Shown: piece after piece, positions 1 through 12,250 of the stretch
Layout: each line of letters begins with the position of its first letter
How positions within the stretch are numbered: position 1 is the first letter of the stretch
DNA from: Cephalopachus bancanus
Taxonomy: Eukaryota; Chordata; Mammalia; Primates; Tarsiidae
DNA: 64,000 nt
Reading direction: 5' to 3'
Assembly: GCA_027257055.1 (NCBI GenBank)
Contig: JAPVLO010000039.1
Coordinates: 9,330,501-9,394,500, forward strand
Notes under the pieces: model-generated
Seen by the model: only the letters and a program-made list of their open reading frames with translations
What the model was told of the DNA's origin: nothing
Database searches by the model: none
Program-made: the position numbers and the translations under genes

Positions 1-60
1 CCTGCTGCCTTGGCCTCCCAAAGTGCTGGGATTATAGACATGAGCCATTGTGCCCGGTTT
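1..60 (-). mobile_element. Alu fragment (antisense, left-monomer end)
   Basis: The first bases read as the reverse complement of an Alu 5' end: cctcccaaagtgctgggatt followed by an atgagccattgtgcccgg-like terminus. It is cut by the window edge. Confidence 0.85.
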
Positions 61-1414
<1,354 letters not shown>

Positions 1415-1428
1415 TAAAATGTTTTTGG

Positions 1429-1690
1429 AGCTGGGCTCGGTGGCTCAGCCTGTAATCCCGCGCCTTTGGGAGGCCGAGGTGAGTGGATTGCCTGAGCCCG
1501 CGGGTTCGAGACCCACCTGGGCAGCGAGACCTCATCTCTACAATAAATCAAAACATTAGTCAGGCGTGGTAGCATGCACCTGTCGTTCCAGCTATTTGGA
1601 AGGCTGAGCCCAGCAGGCCGAGGCTGTAATGGCTGTGAGCATGCCTCTGCACTCCAGCCTGGTGACAGAGTGAGACTCTGACTCAAAATA
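1429..1690 (+). mobile_element. Alu, lineage-type with ctcagcctgtaatcccgcgc start
   Basis: Starts gagctgggctcggtggctca, continues with gcctttgggaggccgaggtg and ends at an actccagcctggtgacagag-type 3' end plus an AT-rich tail. Part of the right monomer is deleted. The ctcagcctgtaatcccgcgc variant recurs in the copy at 17123. Confidence 0.9.
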
Positions 1691-1769
1691 TTAATAATAG
1701 TAATAATACAGCATGTAGTTATTATTTATATTTTTAAAGATTTTACTTAAAAACTTAAAAAAATATTTT

Positions 1770-1885
1770 CTTTTTTTGTAGAGACAGGGTTTTGCTATAT
1801 TGCACAATCTGGTCTTCTGGCCTTAAGTGATGATCCTTCTGCCTCAGCCTCTGAAAGTGCTGGGATTACCACATCTGGCTTTTTT
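1770..1885 (-). mobile_element. Alu-type fragment (antisense)
   Basis: tttttgtagagacagggttt, a ggtcttctggcc stretch and a cctctgaaagtgctgggatt stretch mark an old antisense Alu monomer remnant. Confidence 0.75.
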
Positions 1886-2099
1886 TCCTTTTTAATTTTA
1901 AAGTAGTTCTTATTTCACAAATTCACTGTCTTCTCCCTGTAAGTTTCTTGGAGTTGAAATTTTAAAAATTCAGTGCATTGTCAGTTTCCTTTTGAGAAAC
2001 GTTTTCAAGTTTGTTTTTACTTTGGTTTCTAAATCTTCAATTCAAGGCTTCCCTGGTTACCCCAACTGTTTTCTTCATATTTAAGAGTATATCACAAGG

Positions 2100-2745
2100 G
2101 CAGTGCAGTTTTGTTCTGCGGCAGCGTTGGCCGGGAGCTGAGGCAGTTCTGGGTGGCCAAAGGGGGGACGCTCAGTGACCCGCAGGCCGCCGACTTCTTG
2201 TTCAGCTGTGACGCCTCGCACCCAGACATGCAGAGAATAGATCAGAGCTAATACTGAAATAAAAAACACAGTGGCTTTGGGTCATTTCATTCTTCCTCCT
2301 GCATGCCTGCAAAAAGAAATAAGACGGAAAACTGGTTGTTTTATTCGGGAACAAGACCAACATTTTCTGATAGAAAAGCATGATGAAGCAACACCAAATG
2401 AAATAAAGAACCGTAGAGAAAGCAGTGAACCCAGCAACAGAGCACAAAGGAGAGTTATCCAAAAGCACAGAAAAGGATTTTATAAGGACTCCAGTTATAG
2501 AAAAGCAGATGTACTTCCCTCTTCAGAATTATCCAGTGAACAACACGGTAACAGGTTATATATCCATTGATGCCATGAAGAAATTCCTTGGGGAGCTGCA
2601 TGATTTCATTCCTGGAGCCTCAGGATATTTGGCATACCATGTTCAAAATGAAATTCACATATCTGCTATAAAAAACAAATTGAAGAAGAAATAAGTTAAA
2701 TTGTAAATATCTGGGCATTTGTTTTCTATAAAATTTTACCAAAAT
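2100..2745 (+). pseudogene. Possible retrocopy remnant of an unidentified protein-coding mRNA
   Basis: A run of about 600 bases keeps long codon-like stretches interrupted by frame changes. Near 2115-2250 a plus-strand frame reads through a segment containing GGTLSDPQAADFLFSCDAS and then hits a stop. Another frame covers about 2271-2570. A third, 2425-2694, ends in a segment containing FLGELHDFIPGASGYLAYHV and a lysine-rich C-terminus before a TAA. No introns separate these pieces, and an AT-rich 3' part follows. Composition differs from the surrounding repeats, which suggests a processed copy of a cellular mRNA with frameshifts. I do not recognise the parent gene, and neither target-site duplications nor a clear poly(A) tail could be identified. 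Confidence 0.4.
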
Positions 2746-2800
2746 TCCAGCCTGGGTAACAGAGAAAGACCCTGTCTCAAAAAAAAAAAAAATTACCTAA
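2746..2800 (+). mobile_element. Alu 3' end fragment
   Basis: attccagcctgggtaacaga, a gaaagaccctgtctc stretch and an A run: only the last part of a right monomer plus tail. Confidence 0.75.
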
Positions 2801-4215
2801 GATGTGTATAATTTAAAATGTTCCGCTTTGGAACTGGAGTATGGAGAGATGAGAAGAATACGTCTCTTCCTTAAAGTGTGTCTTTAGGAAATTCAGAATC
2901 ATTTTGGCTCTATGTTTTGACATTTGAGCTGAACTTTTCCCCCAGCTTGTAAAAATATGTTCACAAATTCTGGGTGCACAGTTGTGATGGAATAATGGTC
3001 ATTGAAACATGCTTCATAAGATGTCTCCATCTATCTCCTCTTTCTCTCTGTCAAATGCTCTTTTTGTTTTAACATTCTGTTAATTACATTCCTTCTAGAT
3101 TCAGTACTGTGAATGCTAAGTTTTATATTCTGGTCATCTTATTTTGATTTTAAAAATTAGAATGCAGGACCCTGACTAGAAACACAGAGGAAAACATTTA
3201 AATAATGTATGCATATTTCTTGTTGGATGGTTTCTGATAAATGTGTCAGAAACTACTTGATGTAAACAGACTATGGGTGCTGTGTCATCCCAGATGTACC
3301 TGCAAGGCACCTTAGAATCAGGTGCTGGAAAGGACCTTAGAGAACATTGAGTCCAACTCATTTACTGTTTTTAAGGAGGAAATGAAGACCTTGGTAAGTT
3401 GTCTCATCTAGGGTGCCTGATTTAGGGAGTCAAACCAGACCTGGAGCACAGCCCTCCCGATTTTCCAGGCGAGGGCTTCCTCAGTCTCCTGCACAGTATA
3501 TGCTATAGCTTCTGTGTCACGTATAACAGGACTGCAGATCTGCAAAGTGGACTCAGAAACACGCCAACATGTTTGTCTTTTAAATAAGCTGAAACAGTAT
3601 TGAGTCATAGTGATTTCAGGAAGACAACTTGCTATCTTTATTCATATGGCCATACTGTATAGAGTCTGGTCAGTTTATGACATTTTGGAGACGTGTAAAT
3701 GACATGTTATTTGTGAAGCTATCATCTTGTTGGAATAGTAATTCCTCTTAGGAAGTGCATACCAGCTGTAGAATTATCTAAAGAAAATGTACACTTTTTT
3801 TTAGTGCTTGGGTCGGTCGGTATATATGGGTCCTGGCCCTGACCTTTTTTCCATGAATCAAATTTCATAATACAAAATGTTAACACTACTCTTGGTATCA
3901 GCATTTGAGAATTCTATTTTTCCCATATGGTATATCTGTGGTCAAGTCCTTCCGAACTTGTAAAATTTTAAAAAACCTAAATGTTAACTATCTTTTCCTG
4001 AAATTTATTTCTCCTGAAAACTTTATCTTACAATTGTTTCTTATATAGAAGCAAAGCCTGTCTGTAAATCTTAAATAAATTATTAAGAGGATTAAGTAAA
4101 TTTACATTGTTTTATACGTTGGGATATCTTGGAAGAGAGCATCCAGTATTTTCCCAACATATGTATTATGCATATGTGAAAAAAAAAAACTGTAATAAAA
4201 AAAAGAGTATATCAC
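2801..4215. other. AT-rich intergenic sequence, nothing recognised
   Basis: About 1.4 kb of AT-rich sequence with no convincing exon and no Alu. It could contain very old L1- or MIR-type remnants that cannot be identified by eye. Confidence 0.4.
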
Positions 4216-4222
4216 TAGTTCT

Positions 4223-4524
4223 GGCTGGACATGGTGGCTCACAGCCATAATCCCAGCTCTTTGGGAGGCTAAGGCAGGAAGATTGTTTGAGCCCAGAAGT
4301 TCGAGACTAGCCTGGGCAACAAAACGAGATCTCATCTCTACAAGAAAAAAAAATTAGTCAGATGTGGTGGCATGCATCTGTAGTCCCAGCTACTTGAGTG
4401 GCTGAGGCAGGAGGATGTCTTGAACCCAGGAGATTAAGGCTGCGGTGAACCGCAGTGTGGTGATCTTGCCACTGCACTCCAGTCTGGGTGACAGAGTGAG
4501 AACTTGACTCGGGAAAAAAAAAAA
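4223..4524 (+). mobile_element. Alu, full-length dimer
   Basis: Runs from ggctggacatggtggctcac through a central A-rich linker (near 4345) to actccagtctgggtgacaga and an A tail. Both monomers are present, with scattered substitutions. Confidence 0.9.
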
Positions 4525-4932
4525 GGTATATCATCAGGTCTTAGGATGCTTTATGCCAACAATTTCCATAACAACCAAGTTTACTCTCTATTGGGCAAGA
4601 AAAACCATGTCATTAAAAGTTCGAATAAGAATGGGTTGCTGGTTTGAAACTGTTAGCTGACTGGGGCTTGTTGACTGTTTTATTTTAAGACGGTTGGGCA
4701 AGAGACGGCCCTGTTGACAGTCCTGTGTCCATTACTGTTTCCTTGGGACTGAAGTTTCTCTAAGGGGCACCTTCAGCCTCCTCCAGACTGGGGCCCTGAC
4801 TGCAGTGGGAGGGGAGGGCTGGGGTCCTGTCCAGCTTGGAGATTTTCCCTTAATTCTGCTTTCAGTTTTGCACCCCCTGCAACTCCCATGCCGGGCATCC
4901 TAAGTCCCAGGCGGGAGCACTCCTGGGTATAT

Positions 4933-5217
4933 TTCTTTTTCTTTTTTTTTTTTTTGAGTTGGAGTCTCACTCTACACCCAGACTGGAGTGGCCGGGAGCG
5001 GCCTCCACCTGCTGGGCTCTGGCAATCCTTCCGCCTCAGCCTTCCGAGTAGCTGGAATTACAGGCATGCGCTACCATGTCCGGCTGATTTTTTGACTTAT
5101 TGTAGAGATGAGGTCTCGCCAACTTGCCCAGGCGGGTCTTGAACCCGTGGGCTCAGGCAATCCACTCACCTCGGCCTCCCAAAGCGTGGGATCACAGGCC
5201 GAGCCGCCGAGCCCGGC
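4933..5217 (-). mobile_element. Alu, lineage-type (antisense), with target-site duplication
   Basis: A T run, then ttgagttggagtctcactct, the gccgggagcggcc variant, and a gagcccggct end. The flanks repeat tcctgggtatatttct on both sides (about 4920 and 5218), a target-site duplication that marks a fairly recent insertion. Confidence 0.93.
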
Positions 5218-5454
5218 TCCTGGGTATATTTCTAGGTGGGCAGGCGGGGTGGCCCCGAGCCTCCAGGCCAGGGAGCCTCTGAGGCTGTGTCTGGACCTGC
5301 CAATGGTCTTGCTGTTCTGTGTCCACCTGACTCTGCAGCCCTGGCGTCTGCACGTCAGGGAAGCTGGGCGCTTCAGGGACAGGGTGACTCTGTCCCCGGG
5401 TGTCTTCACAGCAGAGGGAGGCGGCTTCAAGCCCAGCTTCAGCCAAGTGGGATT

Positions 5455-5600
5455 TGCCCACCCTCCCCTCCCCCACCCCACTCCACCCTGCTCCCCCTTT
5501 CCACCTGCCCCTCCTTCCCTCCCTCCCCTCCCCATCCCCTCTCCACCACCCTCCCCATCTTTCCTCCTCCTCTCTCCTACTTTCCCCTCCCTCTGGGAGG
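5455..5600. repeat. Polypyrimidine tract (C/T-rich simple sequence)
   Basis: About 140 bases are almost purely C and T on the plus strand, with many ccctcc/ccacc/ttcc runs. Such mirror-like tracts can adopt triplex or i-motif/G-quadruplex structures. Open frames crossing it are compositional artefacts. Confidence 0.85.
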
Positions 5601-7420
5601 ACTCACTCACCTGTCAGTGTGGCCAAGGCAGTAGTGGGCGGGGCCTTCCTGGTGGGGGCACCCAGGTGACAGAAGGTGGGGCAGGGCATGGGCCATGGTG
5701 ACTGCAGCCTGGTAGAGGGTGGGTTCCCTTGACTGGGGGAGGAGGAGTTTCCCACCTGGGGTCTGGGGGCTGGAGGGTAGCTCTAGGACTGCTGGACCTC
5801 AGCCCTGGGACGTCCTCCTTCGGGTCAACTCCTCTCAACTCCAAGTCCTTCCCTCATGAAATGTGCTGCATGTTTGGGGGACAGAAACTTGTGCAAACAG
5901 TTGCAAACCAGTGTGTGACTGACGTTTTGGGCGACCTGAGGGAGCGGTGCATGCAGCCTGTTCTGACCCAGTGCACCTAATCCTCCTTCCCCAATCTGGT
6001 CAACGTCCTGGGCAGAATAAAGTCATTCATTTCTAGGGATCAAAGTTCACCCAATCCAGCCCCAGGCATGAGGCTTTCACGTCCTTTTGAGCTTCCCTAA
6101 CACAGGAAGACCCGGGAGTGTGTGTGTGTGTGTGGGGGGGTGGGTGGGTGGGTGGGGAGCCGGGTTTTCCCTTCCAGGTGCCTGCGACTTTCTGGCTCCT
6201 TATTGGTTGGGAGTGCATGAAAGACGGGCTCTGGGTGGGGGGGGTGTGAGGAGGCAGAAAGTCTTCCCTGCCTGACGCCATCATTCTGCGTTGGCTCCCT
6301 CTGCTGGAGAGGGACAACACGGCAGCTTCTGCTCACTCCCCTGCAAAACCACCTGCTCCTTGGGGCAGGTGTGCTTAGGGTGCAGGGGTTCGGAAAAGCT
6401 CCCCAGGTTGATAACAGTTTGGGAGCTCACACTTTAGACCCTGTTCTGGGGCTTCTCGGAAGGGAGGACTGGGCTGCGAAGGGCTCTGCACTCTGGGTGG
6501 GGATGTGCTCCCTCCTGGTGAATTCAGCTTCCCGGGGAGCTGTCGATGCGCACTGGGTTGGGCTTCTACACTCACAGTTCCTGCCAGGTTGGGGTCAGAA
6601 GCCACACGGTTTGACTCTGGCATGGCCCTGTCCTCTCATGGGAACCGGCAGCTGCTTCTCCCTCCAGTGTTCCCCGTGTATCCAGGAGCTGGAGCCTGGA
6701 TTCCCGGGGAGGCTCTGTTCTGGAAAAACGAGGCCCGAGGCTCAGCGGGAAGGCGTCGCTCTGCAGGTGGGCACCTGAGGGGCCCACCTGGCCTGAGGAG
6801 TGGGGGTCTGTTGGGGATCTTGCCCTCTCTGTCAGGTACCTGCCCGCAGTCGTCTCCGGGCTGCTGCCAGAGGGTCACTTTGCAATCTTGTGGATCAGAT
6901 ACCACTGTGTCTCATGGAACTGTCCACCCTTTTGCAGTCATTGAAGGGGGCTTGCCTTCTTCACTGCGGGGCAGCTCAGAGTCTTCAGGGTTAAAAATGC
7001 AAGTCCGCAGGACCCCAGGACCCAGGCTTCTGAGGAAGGGGGACGGAACCTTGGACCTGTCCAGTCGAAGATGCTCTGATTGTGACTTGGAGTCTGGAGG
7101 ATGCTGGGGCTGTGGGGCAATTGGCTGTCTGGGGACAGGATTGGATGGCAATGCAGGGCTGCCGCTAGGTGGGCCTCAGAGAGGAAGGCCAGGGTCTGGG
7201 CAAGTGGGAGACCTCCACGAGGAGATGGCCTGAGCTGGGAGCCACGTCTGCAGACGCTGCTGTTGGCTGGGCCCCGGGGGCATTGCGAGTGGACACACTT
7301 CCACCAGAAGTAAGGACACAGGGACACCTACCCTGCATGTGCTCAGGCGGGAGCCCACCCTTAGCCACCAGAGCTGGCACCCAGGCAGGGGCAGACATCA
7401 GTGTACAGAGTCGCACGCAG
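5601..7420. other. GC-rich intergenic DNA, no gene recognised
   Basis: Apart from the GT/G repeat near 6118 I see no family-like exon. Open frames in several registers on both strands overlap extensively, as expected from GC-rich non-coding DNA. Confidence 0.35.
6117..6160 (+). repeat. (GT)n-(GGGT)n simple repeat
   Basis: A gtgtgtgtgtgtgtg run passes into repeated gggtgggtgggtggg. Four or more G triplets in a row give G-quadruplex potential on this strand. Confidence 0.9.
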
Positions 7421-7423
7421 GAC

Positions 7424-7566
7424 CACGCCTGGCTAATTTTTTTAAAAATAGAGACAGGTTCTTGCTCTGTTGCCAGGCTGGTCTCAAACTCCTGGCCTAA
7501 GGTGATCCTCTTGTCTTGACTTTCCAGAGTGCTGGATTACAGGTATGAGCTACCACACCTGGCCAG
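7424..7566 (-). mobile_element. Alu fragment (antisense)
   Basis: accacgcctggctaattttt, ggctggtctcaaactcctgg and a taccacacctggcc end: part of a degenerate antisense Alu. Confidence 0.8.
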
Positions 7567-7591
7567 AAAAAAATATATGCTTTTAAAAAAA

Positions 7592-7706
7592 GCAGATCCA
7601 GTCAGGTAGGAGGGTCACTTGAGCTCAGGAGTTCAAGACTGCAATGAGCTGTGACCAGGCTGTTGTACTCCAACCAGGGCAACAGAGCAAGATCCTGACT
7701 AAAAAA
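7592..7706 (+). mobile_element. Alu-type monomer fragment
   Basis: ggtcacttgagctcaggagt and a caacagagcaagatcctgac 3' end with a short A run. Only part of one monomer remains. Confidence 0.7.
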
Positions 7707-7756
7707 GGACTCAGATCTGTCTTCCCTCCTTCTTCCTGATCTCTCCCTTGCTAAAT

Positions 7757-8048
7757 TCTTTTTTTTTTTTTTTTTTGAGTTGGAGTCTCACTTGTCATCC
7801 AGACTGGAGTGCAGTGGCCGCTTCCGGCCACCGCAGCCTCGACTTGCTGGGCTCCAGCGATCCTTCCGCCTCAGCCTTTCGAGTAGCCGGAATTACAGGC
7901 GCGCGCTACCACGCCTGGCTGATTTTTTGATTTATTATAGAGATGAGGTCTCTCTGCCCAGGCGGGTCTCGAACCTGCGGACTCAGGCAATCCACTCACC
8001 TCGGCCTCCCAAAGGCGCAGGATGACAGGTTGAGCCACCGACCCTGGC
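7757..8048 (-). mobile_element. Alu, lineage-type (antisense), with target-site duplication
   Basis: Long T run, ttgagttggagtctcacttg, a variant of the right-monomer palindrome, and a gagccaccgaccctggc end. ttgctaaattctt on the left and ttgctaaactctt on the right form a target-site duplication. Confidence 0.92.
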
Positions 8049-8102
8049 TTGCTAAACTCTTTCTGCTGTTAATCCATTTCACGACTTTAACATTTCATCT
8101 AC

Positions 8103-8276
8103 TGAGCCAGGCATGGTGGTACATACCTGCAGTCCCGGCTACTCAGAAGGCTGAGACGGGAGGATACGCTGAGCTCAGGAGGTCAAGGATATAGCGAGCC
8201 CAGACTCTGCGATCACACCACTGAACTCCAGCCTGGGTGACAGGGCAAGACTCTGTCTCTAATTTAAAAAAAAAAT
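8103..8276 (+). mobile_element. Alu half element
   Basis: gagccaggcatggtggtaca, ggctactcagaaggctgaga and actccagcctgggtgacagg followed by an A run. It corresponds to one monomer. Confidence 0.8.
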
Positions 8277-8794
8277 CACCAATTGTATTTTTCTCTCTTT
8301 TTTCAACACTTTTATTTTTAATACTTTATTTATAGATGTGGGATTAGGTATACAAGTGGACATCACACGGAGAAAGTTTGGGACTCCCTTTGGTCCTTGC
8401 TTTGCCTGTGTATTTTTCATATCTGTTGTTAACCTGATATTTTAAGTGGTAAGTTGATACGGTTTAACCTGCGTTCATGGCAGCTCTTGACGGCTGAGTT
8501 GCAGGGGCCTTGGGCACCAGCAGTCAGTGTGAGCCTGACGGGGAGGTCCGGCATCCCCCTGGCTGCTGTGATACCTCCTGCGAATTGGAGGGTCAGAGTG
8601 GGCACAGATCTGCCCCGAGCCACACAGCCAGGCGTGGGCCAGCCCCAGGGCTCATAGCCCCTCACCCCACCACCACCTCTGGGGTGTTGTGTCTTGTTCC
8701 CTGTAAAACCCTACCGGCAGATGTGTCCCTGGGCCTTCCATGGGAGTGCCCAGCGCAAGAGCTCTGACCCACACTGACCAGGTTTTCCAGAGGA
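8277..8794. other. Intergenic DNA with an old LINE-like AT-rich piece
   Basis: 8285-8440 is AT-rich and resembles degraded LINE sequence, but I cannot assign a family. The remainder has no recognised feature. Confidence 0.3.
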
Positions 8795-9300
8795 AGGAGA
8801 TTTCAGTAGGAAATGAACTCACCTGGGCTGCGGCCACCGGGCAGGGGGACGTGTCCTGCTGGTCACTAGGGCTCGCTTGGCCCAGAGGATGTCACCTGGC
8901 AACAGGAGGCAGAGGGCTGGACCTGTGTTCTGGTTGTGCTGGGGGAGTAGCTGGAGGTGCCACACCATCTCTCTGCTCTTATGGGCTAGTCCCGAACTGA
9001 CCCCAGACTCCCGTTCCTAGTCCACCCTGCTAGCCAGGCCAGGGAACTGAAGACTCAGCCGAGAGAAGAAAGCCCCGGCACTTGCTCTGTACGAGATGGG
9101 CGCCGGGCCCTCTCCTGTGAGCTGCATCAGTCCCGCTGCATCTTCCCTGGAGCTGTGTCTCCAAGGGTCGGCCGTGATGCAACCTGGCTGGGGGAATGGC
9201 CTGGGAGAGAAGGCTGGGCAATGCTGGAGTTGCCCACTGTCTAATTAATCTCTTTGCAACACTGTATCTGGCAGGGTAAGGAGGACGTGGGGCGAGGCTG
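8795..9300. repeat. Duplicated flank upstream of pseudogene A (partner near 13540-13960)
   Basis: Collinear similarity with 13540-13960. Both contain a ctctctgctctt segment followed by a ggtcc/agtcc...actg(a/g)cccca segment, a cttccctgg segment, and an aatgc..gagttgcccac/att..ctaa segment ending in a c(a/c)gg(c/g)a stretch. The spacing is similar and substitutions are many, so this is an old direct duplication bracketing pseudogene A. Confidence 0.55.
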
Positions 9301-10217
9301 ATGACCCCGGGGGAATCCACAGGGGGACCCAGCACCAGGACTGGCGCCTCCAGCATCCTGATGTTTTGGGGACATTGGTGCTGGGGGGACGGGATCCTGG
9401 GTGTTTTCATCCCCGTCCCGTGGTGGCCACAAAATGCCAGGCACTTTAAGGTCTCGGAAACAGGTCTTGTGGGACCTGAGATCTTGTTCCTCTGAGCTGT
9501 GGTCACGCCTCTCATCCCCGCCCAGGCCCCAGGGCAGTGGAAGATCCCAGAGAGAAGGAAGAGTCTGGAGCTGCTCTCAGCACCAAGCATGTCCTGCTGT
9601 TCTTTGGTGGGGGGTCTAGCCCTCTCTCCTGAGCTCCTACCCCAGCCTTGCCCGTCATGGGGTGAGGGGTGCTTTGGGTGTTTTGGGGTGGGGAAGTTCC
9701 CAGCCAGAGAGGAGAAGCAGACTCCCAGACTCAAAGAGACACTTCCATGCCAGAGGACAGCAGCGTCGGGGTGAGGACAGGGCCAGGCTGTTCTCGAAGG
9801 CCTCTTCATCCACCCGGCTCTGCGCCCCTGCCATCTCCCTCCTCGTGTGTTACCATTTTCCTCACCCTCCTTTACCTCTCACCTCCTGCCATGGCTGTGA
9901 GGGTCCCAGTTCACCCATGGCATTTCTGTGCCCAGACCCGGTCCCACCCCATGGGACACAGCGCCTGTTCCTGTCTGCTGACACTGGCTCTCAGCGCTTT
10001 GAGAAGCTGCTGGTCCCGAAAGTGCCTGGCCAGCGGGCTGCCCCACCCGCCCCCTTCCATGGTGCGGGAGGTAAACGGGCTCCCAGAGACACCGAGAGAC
10101 ACCAGAGGAGAAGGAGACCTGAGCAGGAGGGTGCCCCACTCAGGCCCCGCCCTCTCCACTCCCAGGCACCGAGGGGCCCCGGGCCCCTCAGCCAGGTCCA
10201 GGCCTTTCTCTCTGCAG
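9301..10217. other. 5' flank of pseudogene A
   Basis: No exon recognised. The last part (about 10170-10217) matches the upstream flank of genes B and C, including a ccaggcctttctctctgcag acceptor directly before the ATG. Confidence 0.45.
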
Positions 10218-12250
10218 ATGCCGTGGCTGCTGTTCATGGCCCTCCCTTTCCTGGGGGCCTTCGAGCCCGTGGCCCCAGGTGAGTCCACCCCACACCCTCA
10301 CTACCAGGGGTCTCTTCCCTGCCCCGCTCATGGCGCAGCCCTGGGTGGTCGGTGGTTTCCCCCGAGAGCTGGGAAGACTCCCGCCCAGTCCCCTGAGGGC
10401 GCCTCCCTCGCCTCCAGACCCTGGGCCGGGACAGGAGCGGGTGGGCGCCACCAGGGGCTGTGCGGTCTCAGGCCGGAGACACCCCTGGCAGGTCAGCCTG
10501 TGGGTCTACAGCCGCAGACGGGGCTGATGGCAGCCACTGTGTGGGGGCTCCCTCAGCCACCGAAGTGGGTGCTGCCAGCCACCCACTGAGCTGAGTTGTG
10601 AGTGGGGCCCGCCCCGTCCTGGGTGGGAGCAAGTAGGGGTGGGCTGTGCTGGTTCCAGGCCCAGTGCACACCGCCGGGTTTTCCTGGGTCTCAGGAGAAG
10701 CCCTGGCCTGGCTCACGTGGCCTGCGTCTTCCCCACAGCTTTCTCCGAGAGAGGCCCGGTTCGTCCCCGGAGCGAGCTGCAGGCGAGTTCCTTCAGGGCC
10801 CAGGTTGAGCAGCTGGAACTCTACCATAAGGACTAGCGGGTCAGGGTGACCGAGATCATCCGCCACCCATGATTCAGCAAGAGATGGCCTATTTTAGGGG
10901 GCGCAGACGTGGCTCTGCTGAAGCTGGAGGCCCCAGTGCGGCTGTCCAGGCACGCGTACCCGCACTCCCTCCTGTCTGTCTCCCGGAAGGTCCCCTCAGG
11001 GAAGACCTGCGGGGCGACTGACTGGGGTGACATCAAACATGGAGGCAAGGGCAGGGGGCACAGGGGTGACGATGTAGACACGGCTATGAGGAAGCCCCTT
11101 CTCTGAGCACCTTATTGAGGACCATGGAGGGCCTGGGGTGCAGACGACCACTGTGGGTTTCCAGGGGCTGCAGCGAGAGACCATGAGAGGTGGCTGGAAC
11201 CACAGAGACACATCGTCTCATGGTTCTGGAGGCCGAAAGTTCTATCGGCTGCAGGTGGAGCCGCTTCCCCTGGAGGCTCTGGAAGGGCCTCTCCTCGCCT
11301 TCCCCGACTGCGGCACTTACCCCTCAGCCTCTGCCGGCACTGCAGGGGGCCCCCATGGGCCGGCGCCCAGAGCCCCCCTTTCCTCCTGCAGACATCAGGC
11401 TCGGGCTTGGGGCTGCCCTAAGCCACCACGGTCTCGTCTTGCCTCAGTTACACCTGCTGAGACCCTGTTTCCACATGAAGCCACAGGCCAGGTCTGGCTG
11501 TGGCTTCTGGGGGACCCACTCACCCCTCAGCAGTGCACTGTGTGCCTTGTATCCAGCCGCCCCCGTCAGACGCCTTCTGTTCTCTCCTCTGCAGAAGAGA
11601 GACCTGAGCTAGGGAGTCAGGACTTGGTCCTGGGCCGGCTCAGGGCCCTGAAGCCCATGTGGATGCAGATGCTGGCACTCTTGGCCCATCCTGCCGTGCC
11701 CGGAGTCCAGGGCCCCATCTTCCTGGTGGTTCCTCAAGGACGCACCCTGCCCTCCCAGGCCCGGAGGTCACAGTGTGTGCCTGCCCTCTGTGGGAAGTAG
11801 AGACTGCTAGTGACTCAGCCTCACCCCCCTCTCCTCGCAGAGCCCCTGCCCTGGCCCTTTGGCCTGCAGGACGTGAAGGTCAGGGTCAAGGGCAACCATG
11901 ACCAGATGGACCACCTCAACTTCCCCTCATGACCCTGGCTGGCACACCAAAGGCAACGTGCTCTGCACAGGGGACCAGGATCACGGTGCCTGCACAGTAA
12001 GACCGCAGGCCCACCCCTGCCCCCTGGCCGCTGGCCCTCCCCCCCAGCCCTGCTCCTTGTCCCCCATTCCCTGCCCGGCCACAAGCTGCTGGGTGCCGTC
12101 TCCCCTGCAGGGTGACTCCAGGGTGCAGGGGAGGGTGGTGAGCAGGGGCCACCTCTGCAGCCACCGTGACCTCCCTGGGGCATACACCCCCATGACCAGC
12201 TTCATGTTCCAGATGCGCCAGGACTTCCCTCTGTTCCTGGGACCCCAGAC
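10218..12250 (+). pseudogene. Mastin-like serine protease pseudogene A (five exon remnants)
   Basis: All five coding exons of the mastin-type gene are recognisable at 10218-10278, 10418-10597, about 10770-11043, 11841-11996 and 12111-12250. Exon 1 still encodes a signal peptide beginning MPWLLFMALPFLGAFEPVAP. Damage is extensive: the activation site IVGGC has become ATRGC, a TGA interrupts exon 2, and the catalytic-histidine motif AAHC is lost. Exon 3 lacks its AG acceptor and GT donor and holds a TAG and a TGA. Exon 4 is frameshifted. Exon 5 reads GDSRVQ where GDSGGP and the following strand should be, an internal deletion, and the normal TAG stop has become CAG. The catalytic Asp segment [14 protein letters not shown] survives. 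It is the oldest-looking copy and lies on the same strand as pseudogene D. Confidence 0.9.

Noticed and set aside
5071..5610. Long frames on both strands over the pyrimidine tract
   Set aside because: Pro/Ser- and Gly/Arg/Glu-rich translations reflect low-complexity C/T sequence and the adjacent Alu.
6505..7233. 242-codon plus-strand frame
   Set aside because: Composition is like surrounding GC-rich DNA, several other frames overlap it, and no domain or motif is visible.
9669..10589. Open frame of 306 codons overlapping pseudogene A
   Set aside because: It reads through introns and exon 1-2 of A in a GC-rich region. Frame and start do not fit the protease, and no homologue is recognisable.
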